64,000 nt of DNA from the NCBI RefSeq assembly GCF_002161445.1, contig NZ_NFHT01000013.1:17840-81839 (forward strand), given 5' to 3'. The stretch is from Alistipes sp. An66 (GTDB lineage Bacteria > Bacteroidota > Bacteroidia > Bacteroidales > Rikenellaceae). The translations under genes were made by a program, and so were the position numbers. This document shows positions 27,633 to 36,656 of this stretch, piece by piece. The notes under the pieces were generated by a model. That model was not told the DNA's origin. It did no database searches and worked only from the letters and a program-made list of their open reading frames with translations. How positions within the stretch are numbered: the stretch's first letter is position 1; the number at the start of each line of letters is the position of its first letter.

Positions 27633-27751
27633 CCCATCCGCCGCGGCGCGGACGTTTTCCCCGGGGCAGCGCGCGTTTCGCGTCGGGAGTTCCCGATCCC
27701 GGGGGCAGTCCGGCCGAAAGCCTCCGTTCCGGGCAGCGTGCCGAGGTCATG

Positions 27752-27785
27752 AAAAGGGGCGGTTCCGTCGGAACCGCCCCTTTTC
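27752..27785. terminator. Bidirectional terminator between convergent genes
   Basis: A 15-bp stem, AAAAGGGGCGGTTCC (27752-27766) with GGAACCGCCCCTTTT, with A and T tracts on both sides. It serves the esterase gene (plus) and the FISUMP lipoprotein gene (minus). Confidence 0.85.
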
Positions 27786-27799
27786 GTATATCCGGTTGT

Positions 27800-29233
27800 T
27801 TATTCGCTCTTGACGCAGCGGACCGGAAGTCCGGTCGAGCGCCGCAGGGCGTAAGCGTTCTGCACCTCCTCGCTGCTGCCGTAGCGGAAATAGAGCGCCG
27901 AGGAGAGGTTGTCGGAGGTCTGGGCGTCGGCTGTCCAGTAGAGCCCGATCCAGGGCTGTGCCTCGTCGGCACGGGTGCCCTTCGGGTCGTAGCCGGCCAC
28001 GTAGACATTCTGGAACTTCCCGTCGAGGTAGGTGCGGCGTCCGGCCCCCATGAAGAGCGACGATACGCCCTCTTTTTCCAGTGTGACGCTGTATTTCGTG
28101 TTCTCCCAGCCGAGGCTCTCCGCATCGGGCGTCAGGCCCTCGAAAGCCGCCGCAGGCGCTACGCGCCAGCCCGCCGGGCAGGGATCGTACAGGCTCTTCG
28201 TGCTGCCTGGGGCCGTCCAGAGCGTGGCCGAGTGGTCGCTCCACAGCCAGTCGTAGTCGGAATCCTCCACGCCGGTGATGAAGATATACGGATTGAGCTG
28301 CGCGTATTCCATCGTTCCGTTCGACGAGCTTGATGCCGCGGGCGTTGCCGTGATGCTCGTGTTGCTGCCGTTGTAGAGCGTTGCCGCCGAGCCGCTGGCG
28401 AAATTGTAGGTGCTCGGGCCGATGAACGGGTCCTTGCGCCCCCACTGGTAGTAGAGTCCGTAGGAGGCGAGGATGTCGTCGGTCGAGTCATTGCCCGCAG
28501 CCCGTGCGCCGAGGTTGCGGTCCATCATCGTGTAGCCGTTGAATATCTTCTGGTTCCCGGCAACCGAGGGATCGTAGTCCGCGACCCAGATGTGCCAGCT
28601 CCAAAGGAGCTTGCCGGCGGCGTCGTAGGCCCCGATCACGGCGTTGCCCGATTTGATTTTCGTGTCGTCGTCGCTGTCCGCACCCACGTAGAACGAGGCC
28701 TTTCCGTTTTTCAGCGACAGGTACTGGATCAGGCTCGACGGATTCTGCCAGATGAGTTCCACCGACACCGTGGCGAGCGTCGCGCCGTCGCTGCGGTGCT
28801 CGACATCGAGCAGGTAGTTCGTCTCTTTCTGGTTGACGATGTAGCTGTTGGCCCGCTCGGAGAACTCCTTCTGCTCGACCACCCCCACGAAGAGCGATGC
28901 CGAGCCCGTAGCTCCGCCTCCGCCCTTGCCGCTCAACACGATCGAACCGGTTTTGGCCTCGTCGTCGTCGAACGAGTCGGGGGGCGTCACCGTCACGGTG
29001 CATGCCACGGGATCCAGCACGATACCGTCCCATCCCGTCGGGGTGCTGGAAACGGAGAAACTGTTGAGATTCGAAGCCGTAAAATGGACCGTTACCGGTG
29101 CCGTGTCGCCGTCGGCGAAGAAGACGGCCGGAGTATCGAATGCGAGCGAACCCTTCACATCGTCGTCGCTGCACGAGAGAAAAAGGGCGGCGGCAAGAGC
29201 GCAGGTCCACCCGGCGAATCGTTTCATATTCAT
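27800..29233 (-). CDS. Surface lipoprotein with FISUMP-type C-terminal domain
   Basis: A 477-aa lipoprotein: signal ending in the lipobox ALFLSC, then Asp-rich SDDD, which in Bacteroidetes resembles a lipoprotein export signal for surface exposure. The N-terminal half has BACON-like beta-sandwich sequence (SFSVSSTPTGWDGI, CTVTVTPPDSFDDDEAKTGSI). The C-terminal half is FISUMP-like: MMDRNLGARAAG, YYQWGRKDPF, LYDPCPAGWRV and a final GLPVRCVK. Start chosen at 29233 (MNMKRF); 29227 is equally possible. It may be a stalk-like or adhesin component; the function is unproven. A -7 box lies at 29269. Confidence 0.8.
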   Translation of the reverse strand: MNMKRFAGWTCALAAALFLSCSDDDVKGSLAFDTPAVFFADGDTAPVTVHFTASNLNSFSVSSTPTGWDGIVLDPVACTVTVTPPDSFDDDEAKTGSIVLSGKGGGGATGSASLFVGVVEQKEFSERANSYIVNQKETNYLLDVEHRSDGATLATVSVELIWQNPSSLIQYLSLKNGKASFYVGADSDDDTKIKSGNAVIGAYDAAGKLLWSWHIWVADYDPSVAGNQKIFNGYTMMDRNLGARAAGNDSTDDILASYGLYYQWGRKDPFIGPSTYNFASGSAATLYNGSNTSITATPAASSSSNGTMEYAQLNPYIFITGVEDSDYDWLWSDHSATLWTAPGSTKSLYDPCPAGWRVAPAAAFEGLTPDAESLGWENTKYSVTLEKEGVSSLFMGAGRRTYLDGKFQNVYVAGYDPKGTRADEAQPWIGLYWTADAQTSDNLSSALYFRYGSSEEVQNAYALRRSTGLPVRCVKSE

Positions 29234-29268
29234 CGTGTATTTTCGAATTTCTGAATCCAAAATCGTTG

Positions 29269-29276
29269 CAAAGATA
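29269..29276 (-). promoter_or_regulatory. -7 element for the FISUMP lipoprotein gene
   Basis: TATCTTTG on the minus strand, a perfect -7 match, about 36 bases before the chosen ATG. This also argues against the longer frame that begins upstream of the promoter. Confidence 0.6.
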
Positions 29277-29373
29277 CCAAAAAGCGGGATAATTTCCATG
29301 TTCGTCCCCGCGAATTTTGCATCCGGGAACAATTATTGTGTCTCTTTTTTAACGAATCATCAATCCGTATAGT

Positions 29374-30141
29374 ATGCCGACACGAAAAATTGAGCCGGGA
29401 AGTCATCCGGCCGCAACAGGTTTCAGCATCACGGTGAGCGAAAAGGGTCCCTATCTGGTCTACGGGCGTCCGCCGCTGGCTGCGCAGTTCATCATGCCCG
29501 ATGCGGAGAACGAAAGCTGGTATTTCCAGGAGGGGCGCCGCTTCTCGACGGAGGCCGAACCCACGGCCCTCTGCCGCTGCGGGGCGTCGAAACGCAAACC
29601 CTACTGCGACGGAACGCATGCCCGGACGGCCTGGGATCCCTCGCTCACGGCTCCCGACGAGGCGTTGCTCGATCAGGCGGAGGAGATCCGCGGCGAACGT
29701 ATCGTGCTGACCGACAATGCGAAATATTGCACCTTTGCACGCTTCTGCCACCCGGCCGGGGATGTCTGGACCCTTACGGAACACTCCGACGATCCGGCCT
29801 CGCGCAAACTGGCCGTCCGTGAGGCGTCGATGTGCCCCGGCGGCCGTCTGACGGCCTGGGACCGCGAGACCGGAAAACCTTATGAATTCCGCTTCGAACC
29901 GAGTCTGGGGCTGATCGAGGATGAGGCGATCGGCAGCAGCGGCGGTTTGTGGGTCCGCGGCGGCATCCCGCTGCGGCGCGAGGACGGCCGCGTGTACGAG
30001 ATCCGCAACCGCATGGTGCTCTGCCGCTGCGGGCAGTCGGCCAACAAACCCTACTGCGACGGAACCCACGCCGCCGTCAAGTGGCGCGACCGAATCGACG
30101 GACAGCCCGTCGGCGAAACCCTTCCCGAGGAGGTCTACTGA
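29374..30141 (+). CDS. Iron-sulfur protein with two CDGSH motifs
   Basis: A 255-aa cytosolic protein with two complete CDGSH 2Fe-2S sites: C67-x-C69, C78, H82 (CRCGASKRKPYCDGTH) and C217-x-C219, C228, H232 (CRCGQSANKPYCDGTH). A middle segment with C119, C125 and C154 (KYCTFARFCH, ASMCPGGRL) resembles the divergent ferredoxin domain found in such fusions. Proteins of this type may store or pass electrons or clusters; the partner is unknown. It is followed by an MFS transporter 79 bp on. Confidence 0.88.
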   Translation: MPTRKIEPGSHPAATGFSITVSEKGPYLVYGRPPLAAQFIMPDAENESWYFQEGRRFSTEAEPTALCRCGASKRKPYCDGTHARTAWDPSLTAPDEALLDQAEEIRGERIVLTDNAKYCTFARFCHPAGDVWTLTEHSDDPASRKLAVREASMCPGGRLTAWDRETGKPYEFRFEPSLGLIEDEAIGSSGGLWVRGGIPLRREDGRVYEIRNRMVLCRCGQSANKPYCDGTHAAVKWRDRIDGQPVGETLPEEVY

Positions 30142-30220
30142 TCGGCGGCAGACCCGGACGGTCCGCCCGGCAGTCGGCGACAGGTCCGGAGCCCGTTTCG
30201 GTACGACACTTGCAGGGTGT

Positions 30221-31453
30221 ATGCCAAAATCTCCGCACATGAAAATCAAAACCGGAAAAGGCTTCATCTCGCTTCCCGTTCTGCTGGCCATCTGGTCCGT
30301 GTCGGCCATCGCGTCGCTCCCCGGACTGGCCATCTCCCCGATTCTGGGTGACCTGAACCGGGTCTTCCCGAAGGTCACCGACCTCGAAATCCAGATGCTC
30401 ACGTCGCTCCCCTCGCTGCTCATTATCCCCTTCGTGCTGCTCTCCGGAAAGCTCTCCGAAGGGCGCGGCAAACTCAAAATCCTCGCCGCCGGACTTACGG
30501 TCTTCTTTCTGGCCGGCGTGGCGTGTCTCTTCCTGCGCAGCATCGTCGGACTGATCGTCGCCGGCTGCATCCTCGGTATCGGCGCCGGCATGGTCATCCC
30601 CCTCTCCACGGGACTCGTCGTCGAGTATTTCACGGGCGACTTCCGCGTCCGCCAGCTGGGGTACAGCTCGGCGATCAACAACCTCACGCTTGTGCTGGCA
30701 ACCGCCCTGACGGGCTATCTGGCCAACGTCGACTGGCATCTCCCCTTTCTGGTGTATACCCTGCCGGGCATCTCGCTCGCGCTCTCCCTTTTCCTCCGCC
30801 GGCAGCCCTCCGACCCCGAACCCGCCCAGAGCATCCAGCTCCGATACAAGCGTATCGACACCCGCAAACTCGTCGGACTCATGCTCTTCTACTTCTTCAT
30901 CACCTATGCCGTGCTGGCCATCGTCTATTACGCCGCGTTCCTTGTCGAGGCCTGCAAGATCCGCAGTTCGTTCTCCGGGGTGCTCATCTCGCTCTTCTTC
31001 CTGGCCATCATGCTCCCGGGGCTCTTCATCGACCGCATCATCCGGCGTCTGAAAGCCGACGTCAACCTCGTTTCGCTGCTCGCCGTCGCATTGGGACTGC
31101 TCTGCTTCGGGATCTTCCGCAGTGGCTGGCTCCTCGCCGTCGGGGCCCTGCTCGCCGGTGTCGGATATGGCGTGATGCAGCCCGTCATCTACGACAAGGC
31201 CGCGACCATCGCTCCGCCCCGCCCCGCGACGTTCGCCCTGTCGTGTGTCATGGCCATGAATTATCTCGCCGTGATGGTCTGCCCCTTCCTGATCGATCTC
31301 TTCCGCTATCCGTTCCATACGCACGGCGACCGCTTCCCCTTCATTTTCAATGCCGTATTGGTTTGTCTGCTTGCCGCCGTCACGTGGCGGCGACGCGGGA
31401 ATTTCACCCTCGGGCTCGATGCGGCCTATTACAAAAGTGGATCGCCGACTTGA
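30221..31453 (+). CDS. MFS transporter
   Basis: A 410-aa major-facilitator permease with about twelve helices. Visible features are the first helix SLPVLLAIWSVSAIASLPGL, the loop-2 segment LLSGKLSEGRGKLKIL, and the C-terminal half from KLVGLMLFYFFITYAVL. It resembles drug/sugar efflux-type MFS proteins; the substrate cannot be read from sequence. The start could be 30221 or 30239 (MKIKTGKGF). The frame is open further upstream only as overlap with the CDGSH gene. Confidence 0.85.
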   Translation: MPKSPHMKIKTGKGFISLPVLLAIWSVSAIASLPGLAISPILGDLNRVFPKVTDLEIQMLTSLPSLLIIPFVLLSGKLSEGRGKLKILAAGLTVFFLAGVACLFLRSIVGLIVAGCILGIGAGMVIPLSTGLVVEYFTGDFRVRQLGYSSAINNLTLVLATALTGYLANVDWHLPFLVYTLPGISLALSLFLRRQPSDPEPAQSIQLRYKRIDTRKLVGLMLFYFFITYAVLAIVYYAAFLVEACKIRSSFSGVLISLFFLAIMLPGLFIDRIIRRLKADVNLVSLLAVALGLLCFGIFRSGWLLAVGALLAGVGYGVMQPVIYDKAATIAPPRPATFALSCVMAMNYLAVMVCPFLIDLFRYPFHTHGDRFPFIFNAVLVCLLAAVTWRRRGNFTLGLDAAYYKSGSPT

Positions 31454-31471
31454 AAATCGGTCGAAAAGGTT

Positions 31472-31479
31472 TATTTTTG
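31472..31479 (+). promoter_or_regulatory. -7 element for the fimbrillin/FISUMP lipoprotein gene
   Basis: TATTTTTG, a perfect -7 match 31 bases before the ATG, with TTGA about 17 bases upstream as a possible -33. Confidence 0.6.
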
Positions 31480-31510
31480 CGCCGGAAAGTCGCATAAAAT
31501 AAACCGAAAC

Positions 31511-32869
31511 ATGAAATATTCATCCTTTTCAGGCATCGTTCTTCTGGCCGGAGGGCTCATGGTGGCATGTGCCAAGCAGGCGGCAACGCCGCGTCGTATT
31601 GAAATCGTTCCGAATATGCAGACCCGAGTGTCGGGCCTCTACTTCGAGTCGGGAGACCGGATCGGCCTGACCATTCGGAAGGGCTCCGAAACCTATGTCC
31701 AAAACTATCCGATGACCTACGACGGGGCGGTTTTTGCCGACGACAATCTCCTTTGGTACGACGACGTGCAGCAGACCGCCACGCTGACGGCCTGTTATCC
31801 CTATTCTCCGGAGGGGCTGCCCGAGGAGTTCGCGCTGTTGCAGGACCAGCGTGCGGGATACGAAGAGGCCGATCTGCTGGGGGCCGTCGTCCACGAGGTC
31901 TCCCCGTCGGGAACCCCGGTGGCGATGCTCTTCCGCCATCTGATGACCCGGCTCTCCATCATCATCGACAATGCGACCGCGGCGGCGGTGACGGAGGTCG
32001 CCATCGACGGGTTTGCAACCGTCGCCGACGTGGATCTTTCGGTTCCGACGGCCGTTGCGAAGCCCGGGGCCCTTCCGGCCCGGGTTCAGGCCTTCGAGGT
32101 CGAGCCCGGTCTCTCCTACCGGGCGATATTGGTTCCGCAGCAGGGCGATCTGACCGTTACGGTCTCGACCTCCGACGGTCGGACCGCATCCCGGACCGTC
32201 GCCGATGCCCTGCTCGAAAGCGGCAGGCGTTACGACCTCTCGGTGCGGATCGACGACAACGGTCTGGAACTCTCCCTGGCCGGCGAGATCGTCGATTGGG
32301 AGGAGGGCGGGTCGCTCGGCGGTTCCGGGAAACCCGATCTTCCGGATGAGCCGGAAAACCCCGACGAGGAAGCGCCGGATCTGGTCTACGAGGGGGTCGT
32401 CTACCCCACGCTCCGCATCGGCGGGCGGCTCTGGATGGCCGGGAATCTGCGCTGTCAACCCGCCTCGCTGACGCAGGAGGTCGATTACTGGTATCCCCAG
32501 TCGGGCCTCGGGGAGGAGACCGGGCAGGGTTTGTTGTATGCCTGTACGGCTGCGATGGGCGGCAAGACCGCGGACGGGACCCCCGTGCAGGGCATCTGTC
32601 CCGACGGTTGGCACATCCCCGATACGGAGGAGTTGTCGGCGCTGGCCGCCGATCCCGAGCGTCCGGACGATTTTTTGAAATGCGACGGATTCCGCATCGT
32701 CACCGCGTCGAGTCAACGCTACGGCGATTCGGAGACGGGGTATCTGATGGGCTGCGAACTCACCGGGACGGGCAAGTGCCGTTGTCTCTGTTATCAGACC
32801 GGGGCGGATCCCGTGGAAACGGAGGTTTCCGTCAATTACGGCATCACGGTCCGCTGTGTGCAGGATTGA
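31511..32869 (+). CDS. Fimbrillin-like lipoprotein with FISUMP C-terminus
   Basis: A 452-aa exported lipoprotein (signal 1-19, lipobox LMVAC). The N-terminal two thirds resemble the Mfa/fimbrillin family (FESGDRIGLTIRKGS, TLTACYPYSPEG, LFRHLMTRLSIIIDNAT, FEVEPGLSYRAILVPQQ), typical of FimA/Mfa1-type minor pilins or anchors. An acidic Pro/Glu linker (PDLPDEPENPDEEAPD) leads to a FISUMP domain (YPTLRIGGRLWMAGNL, GICPDGWHIPDTEELSALA, ending YGITVRCVQD). A surface or pilus-tip role is likely but inferred. Confidence 0.8.
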   Translation: MKYSSFSGIVLLAGGLMVACAKQAATPRRIEIVPNMQTRVSGLYFESGDRIGLTIRKGSETYVQNYPMTYDGAVFADDNLLWYDDVQQTATLTACYPYSPEGLPEEFALLQDQRAGYEEADLLGAVVHEVSPSGTPVAMLFRHLMTRLSIIIDNATAAAVTEVAIDGFATVADVDLSVPTAVAKPGALPARVQAFEVEPGLSYRAILVPQQGDLTVTVSTSDGRTASRTVADALLESGRRYDLSVRIDDNGLELSLAGEIVDWEEGGSLGGSGKPDLPDEPENPDEEAPDLVYEGVVYPTLRIGGRLWMAGNLRCQPASLTQEVDYWYPQSGLGEETGQGLLYACTAAMGGKTADGTPVQGICPDGWHIPDTEELSALAADPERPDDFLKCDGFRIVTASSQRYGDSETGYLMGCELTGTGKCRCLCYQTGADPVETEVSVNYGITVRCVQD

Positions 32870-32901
32870 TCCCGGCTGCGCGGAGCCTTCCTTATGACAA
32901 A

Positions 32902-32933
32902 CCCCGGATGGAAACACCTTCCATCCGGGGTTT
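32902..32933. terminator. Bidirectional terminator, end of the methionine operon
   Basis: An 11-bp stem, CCCCGGATGGA (32902-32912) with TCCATCCGGGG (32920-32930), and TTT on both strands. It lies between the fimbrillin-like gene (plus) and hom (minus). Confidence 0.8.
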
Positions 32934-32982
32934 GCGTGCTATTGCGCTGTTCCGGCCGGTTCTTCTCCGGACCGCCGGAGGA

Positions 32983-34191
32983 TCAGTCGCGGTTCAGGAA
33001 GAAGATCGGAATGTTGGCCAGGAAGACATCCTTGCCCGAAAGCTGCGGACGCTTTTCAAGCAGCTCGCTCAACAGAATGTCGCCGATCACGTAGTTGCTC
33101 TCCTCGCTGATGAACTGTTCGTGGATCTTCGTAAAGTGCAGGATCTGCCGTACGTCGGTCTCCCGGTAGCGGGCGTAGATTTTCAGCGTGATGTCGGTCG
33201 TGTAGTCGGGCTTCTCGATGTAGTTCATCTTCTTGTACTCGTAGCGGTAGTTGTTCAGCCGCGCCATGATGTCGCTCAGGATCGACGAGGCCGTGGGCAG
33301 GCTCCCGGCGCCCTTGCCGAACATGAACTGACGGTCGTAGCACTCGCCGCGGATCACCACGCCGTTGTACTCGTCGTCGACGCTGTAAATGTACTTCGAC
33401 GGCGTGACGAACTCCGGCATCACGAACATCGTGAAGTGCTCGTCGCTGACCTTGACGACCTGTGCCACGAGCTTGATCTTGACGTTCTTCTCGCGCGCGT
33501 AGCGGATGTCCGAGTCGTGGATCGTCGAAATGCCGTAGGTGAAGATCCGCTCCGGGGCGACGTAGGTCCCCAGGGCGTGCACGGTGATGATCACCAGCTT
33601 GAAGAGCGAGTCGTAGCCCTCGATGTCGAACGACGGGTCGCTTTCGGCGAATCCCAGCGCCTGGGCCTGTGCCAGCGCATTGGCGTAGGAGTCCTTGTGG
33701 TCGAAGACCCGCGAGAGGATATAGTTCGACGAGCCGTTCAGGATGCCCTTCACTTCGAGCAGCAGGTCGTTGTCGTAATACTCCTCGAGGTTGCGGATCA
33801 CCGGGATCGAACCGCACGACGAGGCGTCGTACAACAGCGCCACGCCGCGTGTCTTCTGGATCTCGATCAGCTCCGGGAGGTGGTGGGCCAGCATCGTCTT
33901 GTTGCCCGAGACGACGGGGATTCCGCGCAGCATGGCGCGTTTGACGATGTCGTAGGCCGCCTGCGCGTTGTCGATCACCTCCACGACGAGGTTCACGTTC
34001 TGGTTGTCGAGGATCTCGTCCACCGACGTGGTGAACAACGACGGGTCGACCTCGATTTTGCGGGGCTTGTGCGGGTCGCGGACGCAGATCTTCACGATCT
34101 CGGCGTGGGCGTTCTTCGACTTGCGCACCACTTCGTAGATGCCCTGTCCGACGACGCCGAATCCGAACAGTCCGATTTTGATTTTAGTCAT
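32983..34191 (-). CDS. hom: Homoserine dehydrogenase
   Basis: Reduces aspartate semialdehyde to homoserine, feeding methionine and threonine synthesis. The 402-aa protein is monofunctional (no aspartokinase). NAD(P) loop GLFGFGVVGQG (residues 7-17), catalytic-type SGNKTMLAH, and substrate region LLYDASSCGSIPVIRN with VKGILNGSSNYILSRV. A short C-terminal ACT-like extension is possible. It is third in the operon metY-metX-hom, so its expression should follow the Met attenuator upstream of metY. Confidence 0.94.
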   Translation of the reverse strand: MTKIKIGLFGFGVVGQGIYEVVRKSKNAHAEIVKICVRDPHKPRKIEVDPSLFTTSVDEILDNQNVNLVVEVIDNAQAAYDIVKRAMLRGIPVVSGNKTMLAHHLPELIEIQKTRGVALLYDASSCGSIPVIRNLEEYYDNDLLLEVKGILNGSSNYILSRVFDHKDSYANALAQAQALGFAESDPSFDIEGYDSLFKLVIITVHALGTYVAPERIFTYGISTIHDSDIRYAREKNVKIKLVAQVVKVSDEHFTMFVMPEFVTPSKYIYSVDDEYNGVVIRGECYDRQFMFGKGAGSLPTASSILSDIMARLNNYRYEYKKMNYIEKPDYTTDITLKIYARYRETDVRQILHFTKIHEQFISEESNYVIGDILLSELLEKRPQLSGKDVFLANIPIFFLNRD

Positions 34192-34224
34192 GGCTCTATG
34201 CGTTTGTTGTCTGTTTTCCGAAGG

Positions 34225-35241
34225 TTACCGCTCCGTCATGAACGGCAGGAGCAGGGCGTTGAGCTGTTCGTATTCGACGAGGAATCCGTCGTGGGCGAAC
34301 GGCGAGTCGATTTCGCAATAGCGGCTTCCGGGGATCTGCCCGTGCAGGCGCCGCATCTCCGCGGGGGTGAAGATGATGTCGGTGGTGATTCCCACGACCA
34401 GCGTCCGGGCGCGGATCTTCCCGAGCGCCGCCTCCACGCCTCCGCGCCCGCGTCCCACGTCGTGGGTGTCGAAGGCGTCGAGGATCGCGTGGTACGAATA
34501 GGCGTTGTAGCGCCGGCAGAGCTTCTCGCCCTGATACCGCTGGTAGGTGCAGGCCCGGTGCAGGACGGGATTCTCCTCATGGTCCTGCTGCGTGAGGTTG
34601 TAGCCCTCGGGGCCGCGGTAGCTCAACAGCCCCAGGGCCCGGGCCGCCGCCAGCCCCTTCATGCCGGCATCGGGGCGCTCCTCGCCGAACGTCGCGTCGG
34701 CCTCGATGGCCATGCGCTGTGTTTCGTCGATGGCGATGTTCCAGGGCGAAGCTTTGGCGTCGGTGGCGATCAGCGCCAGACCCTCGATCCGTTCCGGCTC
34801 CATGACGGCCCACTCCACGGCCTGGAATCCGCCGACCGAACTCCCCACCAGCATCGCGATCCGCCCCACACCCAGCGCATCGGCCAGCAGACGATGCGCC
34901 CGCACGATGTCGCGGATCGTGAACTGCGGGAAGCTCCCGTACCACGGCCGTCCCGTTGCGGGGTTGACGTGCAGCGGTCCCGTCGTGCCGTAGTGCGAGC
35001 CGAGGATGTTGGCGCACACCACGAACCACCGCTCCGGGTCGAGAAACCGCCCCTTCTCGACCGTGTGGGGCCACCAGTCGGCGACCTCCGAATTGGCCGT
35101 CAGGGCGTGGCAGACCCACACCACGTTGTCGCGCGCGGCGTTCATCCGTCCGTAGGTGTGGTAGGCGATGCGCAGCTCCGGGAGAGTGTCTCCCGATTCC
35201 AGCGCGAAAGGCCCCGGGGCCAGATAGATCTGCGGTTCCAT
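34225..35241 (-). CDS. metX: Homoserine O-acetyltransferase
   Basis: Transfers acetyl from acetyl-CoA to homoserine, the activation step for methionine. The 338-aa alpha/beta hydrolase fold has the start PELRIAYHTYGRMNAARDNV, CHALTANSEVADWW, the nucleophile S135 in LVGSSVGGFQAVEW, and the late His in FAHDGFLVEYEQL. It lies between metY and hom, 33 and 35 bp away. Confidence 0.95.
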   Translation of the reverse strand: MEPQIYLAPGPFALESGDTLPELRIAYHTYGRMNAARDNVVWVCHALTANSEVADWWPHTVEKGRFLDPERWFVVCANILGSHYGTTGPLHVNPATGRPWYGSFPQFTIRDIVRAHRLLADALGVGRIAMLVGSSVGGFQAVEWAVMEPERIEGLALIATDAKASPWNIAIDETQRMAIEADATFGEERPDAGMKGLAAARALGLLSYRGPEGYNLTQQDHEENPVLHRACTYQRYQGEKLCRRYNAYSYHAILDAFDTHDVGRGRGGVEAALGKIRARTLVVGITTDIIFTPAEMRRLHGQIPGSRYCEIDSPFAHDGFLVEYEQLNALLLPFMTER

Positions 35242-35276
35242 GGTGCGGTGTGTCTCTTGTTCTGTTTCTGCGGTCC

Positions 35277-36563
35277 CTATTCGACGTGTGTGAACGCCTG
35301 TTCGAAATCGTCGATCAGATCGTCGACGTTTTCCAGTCCGAGCGAGATGCGCAGCATCGTGGGCGTCACGCCCGCCGCCGCGAGATCCTCGTCGCTCAAC
35401 TGCTTGTGGGTCGTCGAGGCCGGGTGGGTCACCACCGTGATCGAGTCGCCGATCATCGTCATGTTCGCGGCCAGGTGCAGCGACTCCACGAACCGCACGG
35501 TGCTTTCCAGCGTCCCTTCCAGTTCGATGGTGAAGATCGCCGAAGCTCCGAAACGGTAGTATTTGCGGGCGTTGTCGTGGCTCGGATGGGTGTCGAAGCC
35601 CACGTAGCTGACGTTCCGGACTTTGGGATGGCGGCGGCAGTATTCGGCCAGCTTCCGAGCCGATTCCACTTCATGCCTTACGCGCAGCGAGAGCGTTTCC
35701 AGCCCGATGAGCATCAGGTAGGAGTCGAACGGCGACGGCGCGCAGCCCAGGTCGCGCAGTCCGTCGACGCGGCATTTCACCACGAATGCCGCGTTTCCGA
35801 ACGTCTCGTAGAGGTTCAGTCCGTGGTAGCCCTCCGAAGGGCCGTCGATCTGGGGGAACTTGCCGTTCGACCAGTCGTAGTTGCCGCCGTCGACGATCAC
35901 GCCGCCGAGCGTCGTGCCGTGGCCGTTGATCCACTTCGTCGCGGAGTCCACGACGATGTTCGCACCCCACTCGAAGGGGTTGCACAGGTAGCCCGCGGCC
36001 CCGAACGTGTTGTCCACGACCAGCGGGACGTCCCGACGCCGGGCCACCTCGCCCAGCGCTTCCAGATCGGGCACCGTGCAGGTCGGGTTGCCCATGCTCT
36101 CGGCATAGATCATCCGCGTGCGGTCGTCGATCAGCGGTTCGAAATCCGCCGCCTGCTCGCTTGCAGCCATGCGGCAGTCGATACCCAGTCGCCGCAGGGT
36201 CGTGCGCAGCAGGTTGTGCGTCCCGCCGTAGAGGTAGGGCGAGACGACGATGTTGTCGCCCGCGGCGGCCAGCGAGAGCGTCGTTACGAGGATCGCCGAC
36301 ATCCCCGACGAGACGGCCAGCGCCCCGACGGCTCCGTACAGTGCGGCGATGCGCTCCTCGAAAGCCGCCGTCGTGGGGTTTTGCAGGCGGGTATAGATGT
36401 TTCCGGCTTCGCTCAAATCGAAAAGACGCGCCGCGTGGTCGCAGCTCCGGAAGCGGTAGGCCGCCGTGGGCCAGATCGCGATGCCGCGCGAGCCGGTCGG
36501 TTCGTCGGGATTGAGTCCGGCGTGGATCTGCCGGGTTTCGAATCGGTAATTTCGGGTCTCCAT
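35277..36563 (-). CDS. metY: O-acetylhomoserine sulfhydrylase (aminocarboxypropyltransferase)
   Basis: PLP enzyme making homocysteine directly from O-acetylhomoserine and sulfide. The 428-aa protein has the Cys/Met-metabolism fold: YTRLQNPTTAAFEERIAALYG, SPYLYGGTHNLLRTTLRR, ESMGNPTCTVPDL, and PLP lysine K210 in VDSATKWINGHGTTLGG. The tail SVGLEN-equivalent (LRISLGLENVDDLIDDFEQA) is typical. It is the first structural gene of the methionine operon, preceded at 36564-36840 by a Met-rich leader peptide and attenuator. Confidence 0.95.
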   Translation of the reverse strand: METRNYRFETRQIHAGLNPDEPTGSRGIAIWPTAAYRFRSCDHAARLFDLSEAGNIYTRLQNPTTAAFEERIAALYGAVGALAVSSGMSAILVTTLSLAAAGDNIVVSPYLYGGTHNLLRTTLRRLGIDCRMAASEQAADFEPLIDDRTRMIYAESMGNPTCTVPDLEALGEVARRRDVPLVVDNTFGAAGYLCNPFEWGANIVVDSATKWINGHGTTLGGVIVDGGNYDWSNGKFPQIDGPSEGYHGLNLYETFGNAAFVVKCRVDGLRDLGCAPSPFDSYLMLIGLETLSLRVRHEVESARKLAEYCRRHPKVRNVSYVGFDTHPSHDNARKYYRFGASAIFTIELEGTLESTVRFVESLHLAANMTMIGDSITVVTHPASTTHKQLSDEDLAAAGVTPTMLRISLGLENVDDLIDDFEQAFTHVE

Positions 36564-36593
36564 AAATCGGTATGCTTGCGTTTCTTTCCATCG

Positions 36594-36615
36594 GTCCCGC
36601 CCTCTCCGGGCGGGC
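36594..36615 (-). other. Stable hairpin between attenuator and metY start
   Basis: CCCGCCC and GGGCGGG flank a five-base loop about 35 bases before the metY ATG. No U-tract follows, so it is not a terminator. It could stabilise the read-through mRNA or limit translation; no evidence separates these. Confidence 0.4.
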
Positions 36616-36627
36616 CTTTCCTGTCAT

Positions 36628-36656
36628 AAAAAAATCCGACTCCTCAGGAAGCCGGA
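36628..36656 (-). terminator. Attenuator terminator of the metY operon
   Basis: Read on the minus strand, TCCGGCTTC pairs with GGAGTCGGA (9 bp including two G-U pairs) around the loop CTGA, and seven T follow (36634-36628). It lies between the leader stop codon and metY, and its 5' arm can alternatively pair with the leader (36687-36693). Confidence 0.85.

Noticed and set aside
32608..35559. A plus-strand open frame of 983 codons across hom and metX
   Set aside because: Shadow of the minus-strand methionine genes, with no recognisable domain.
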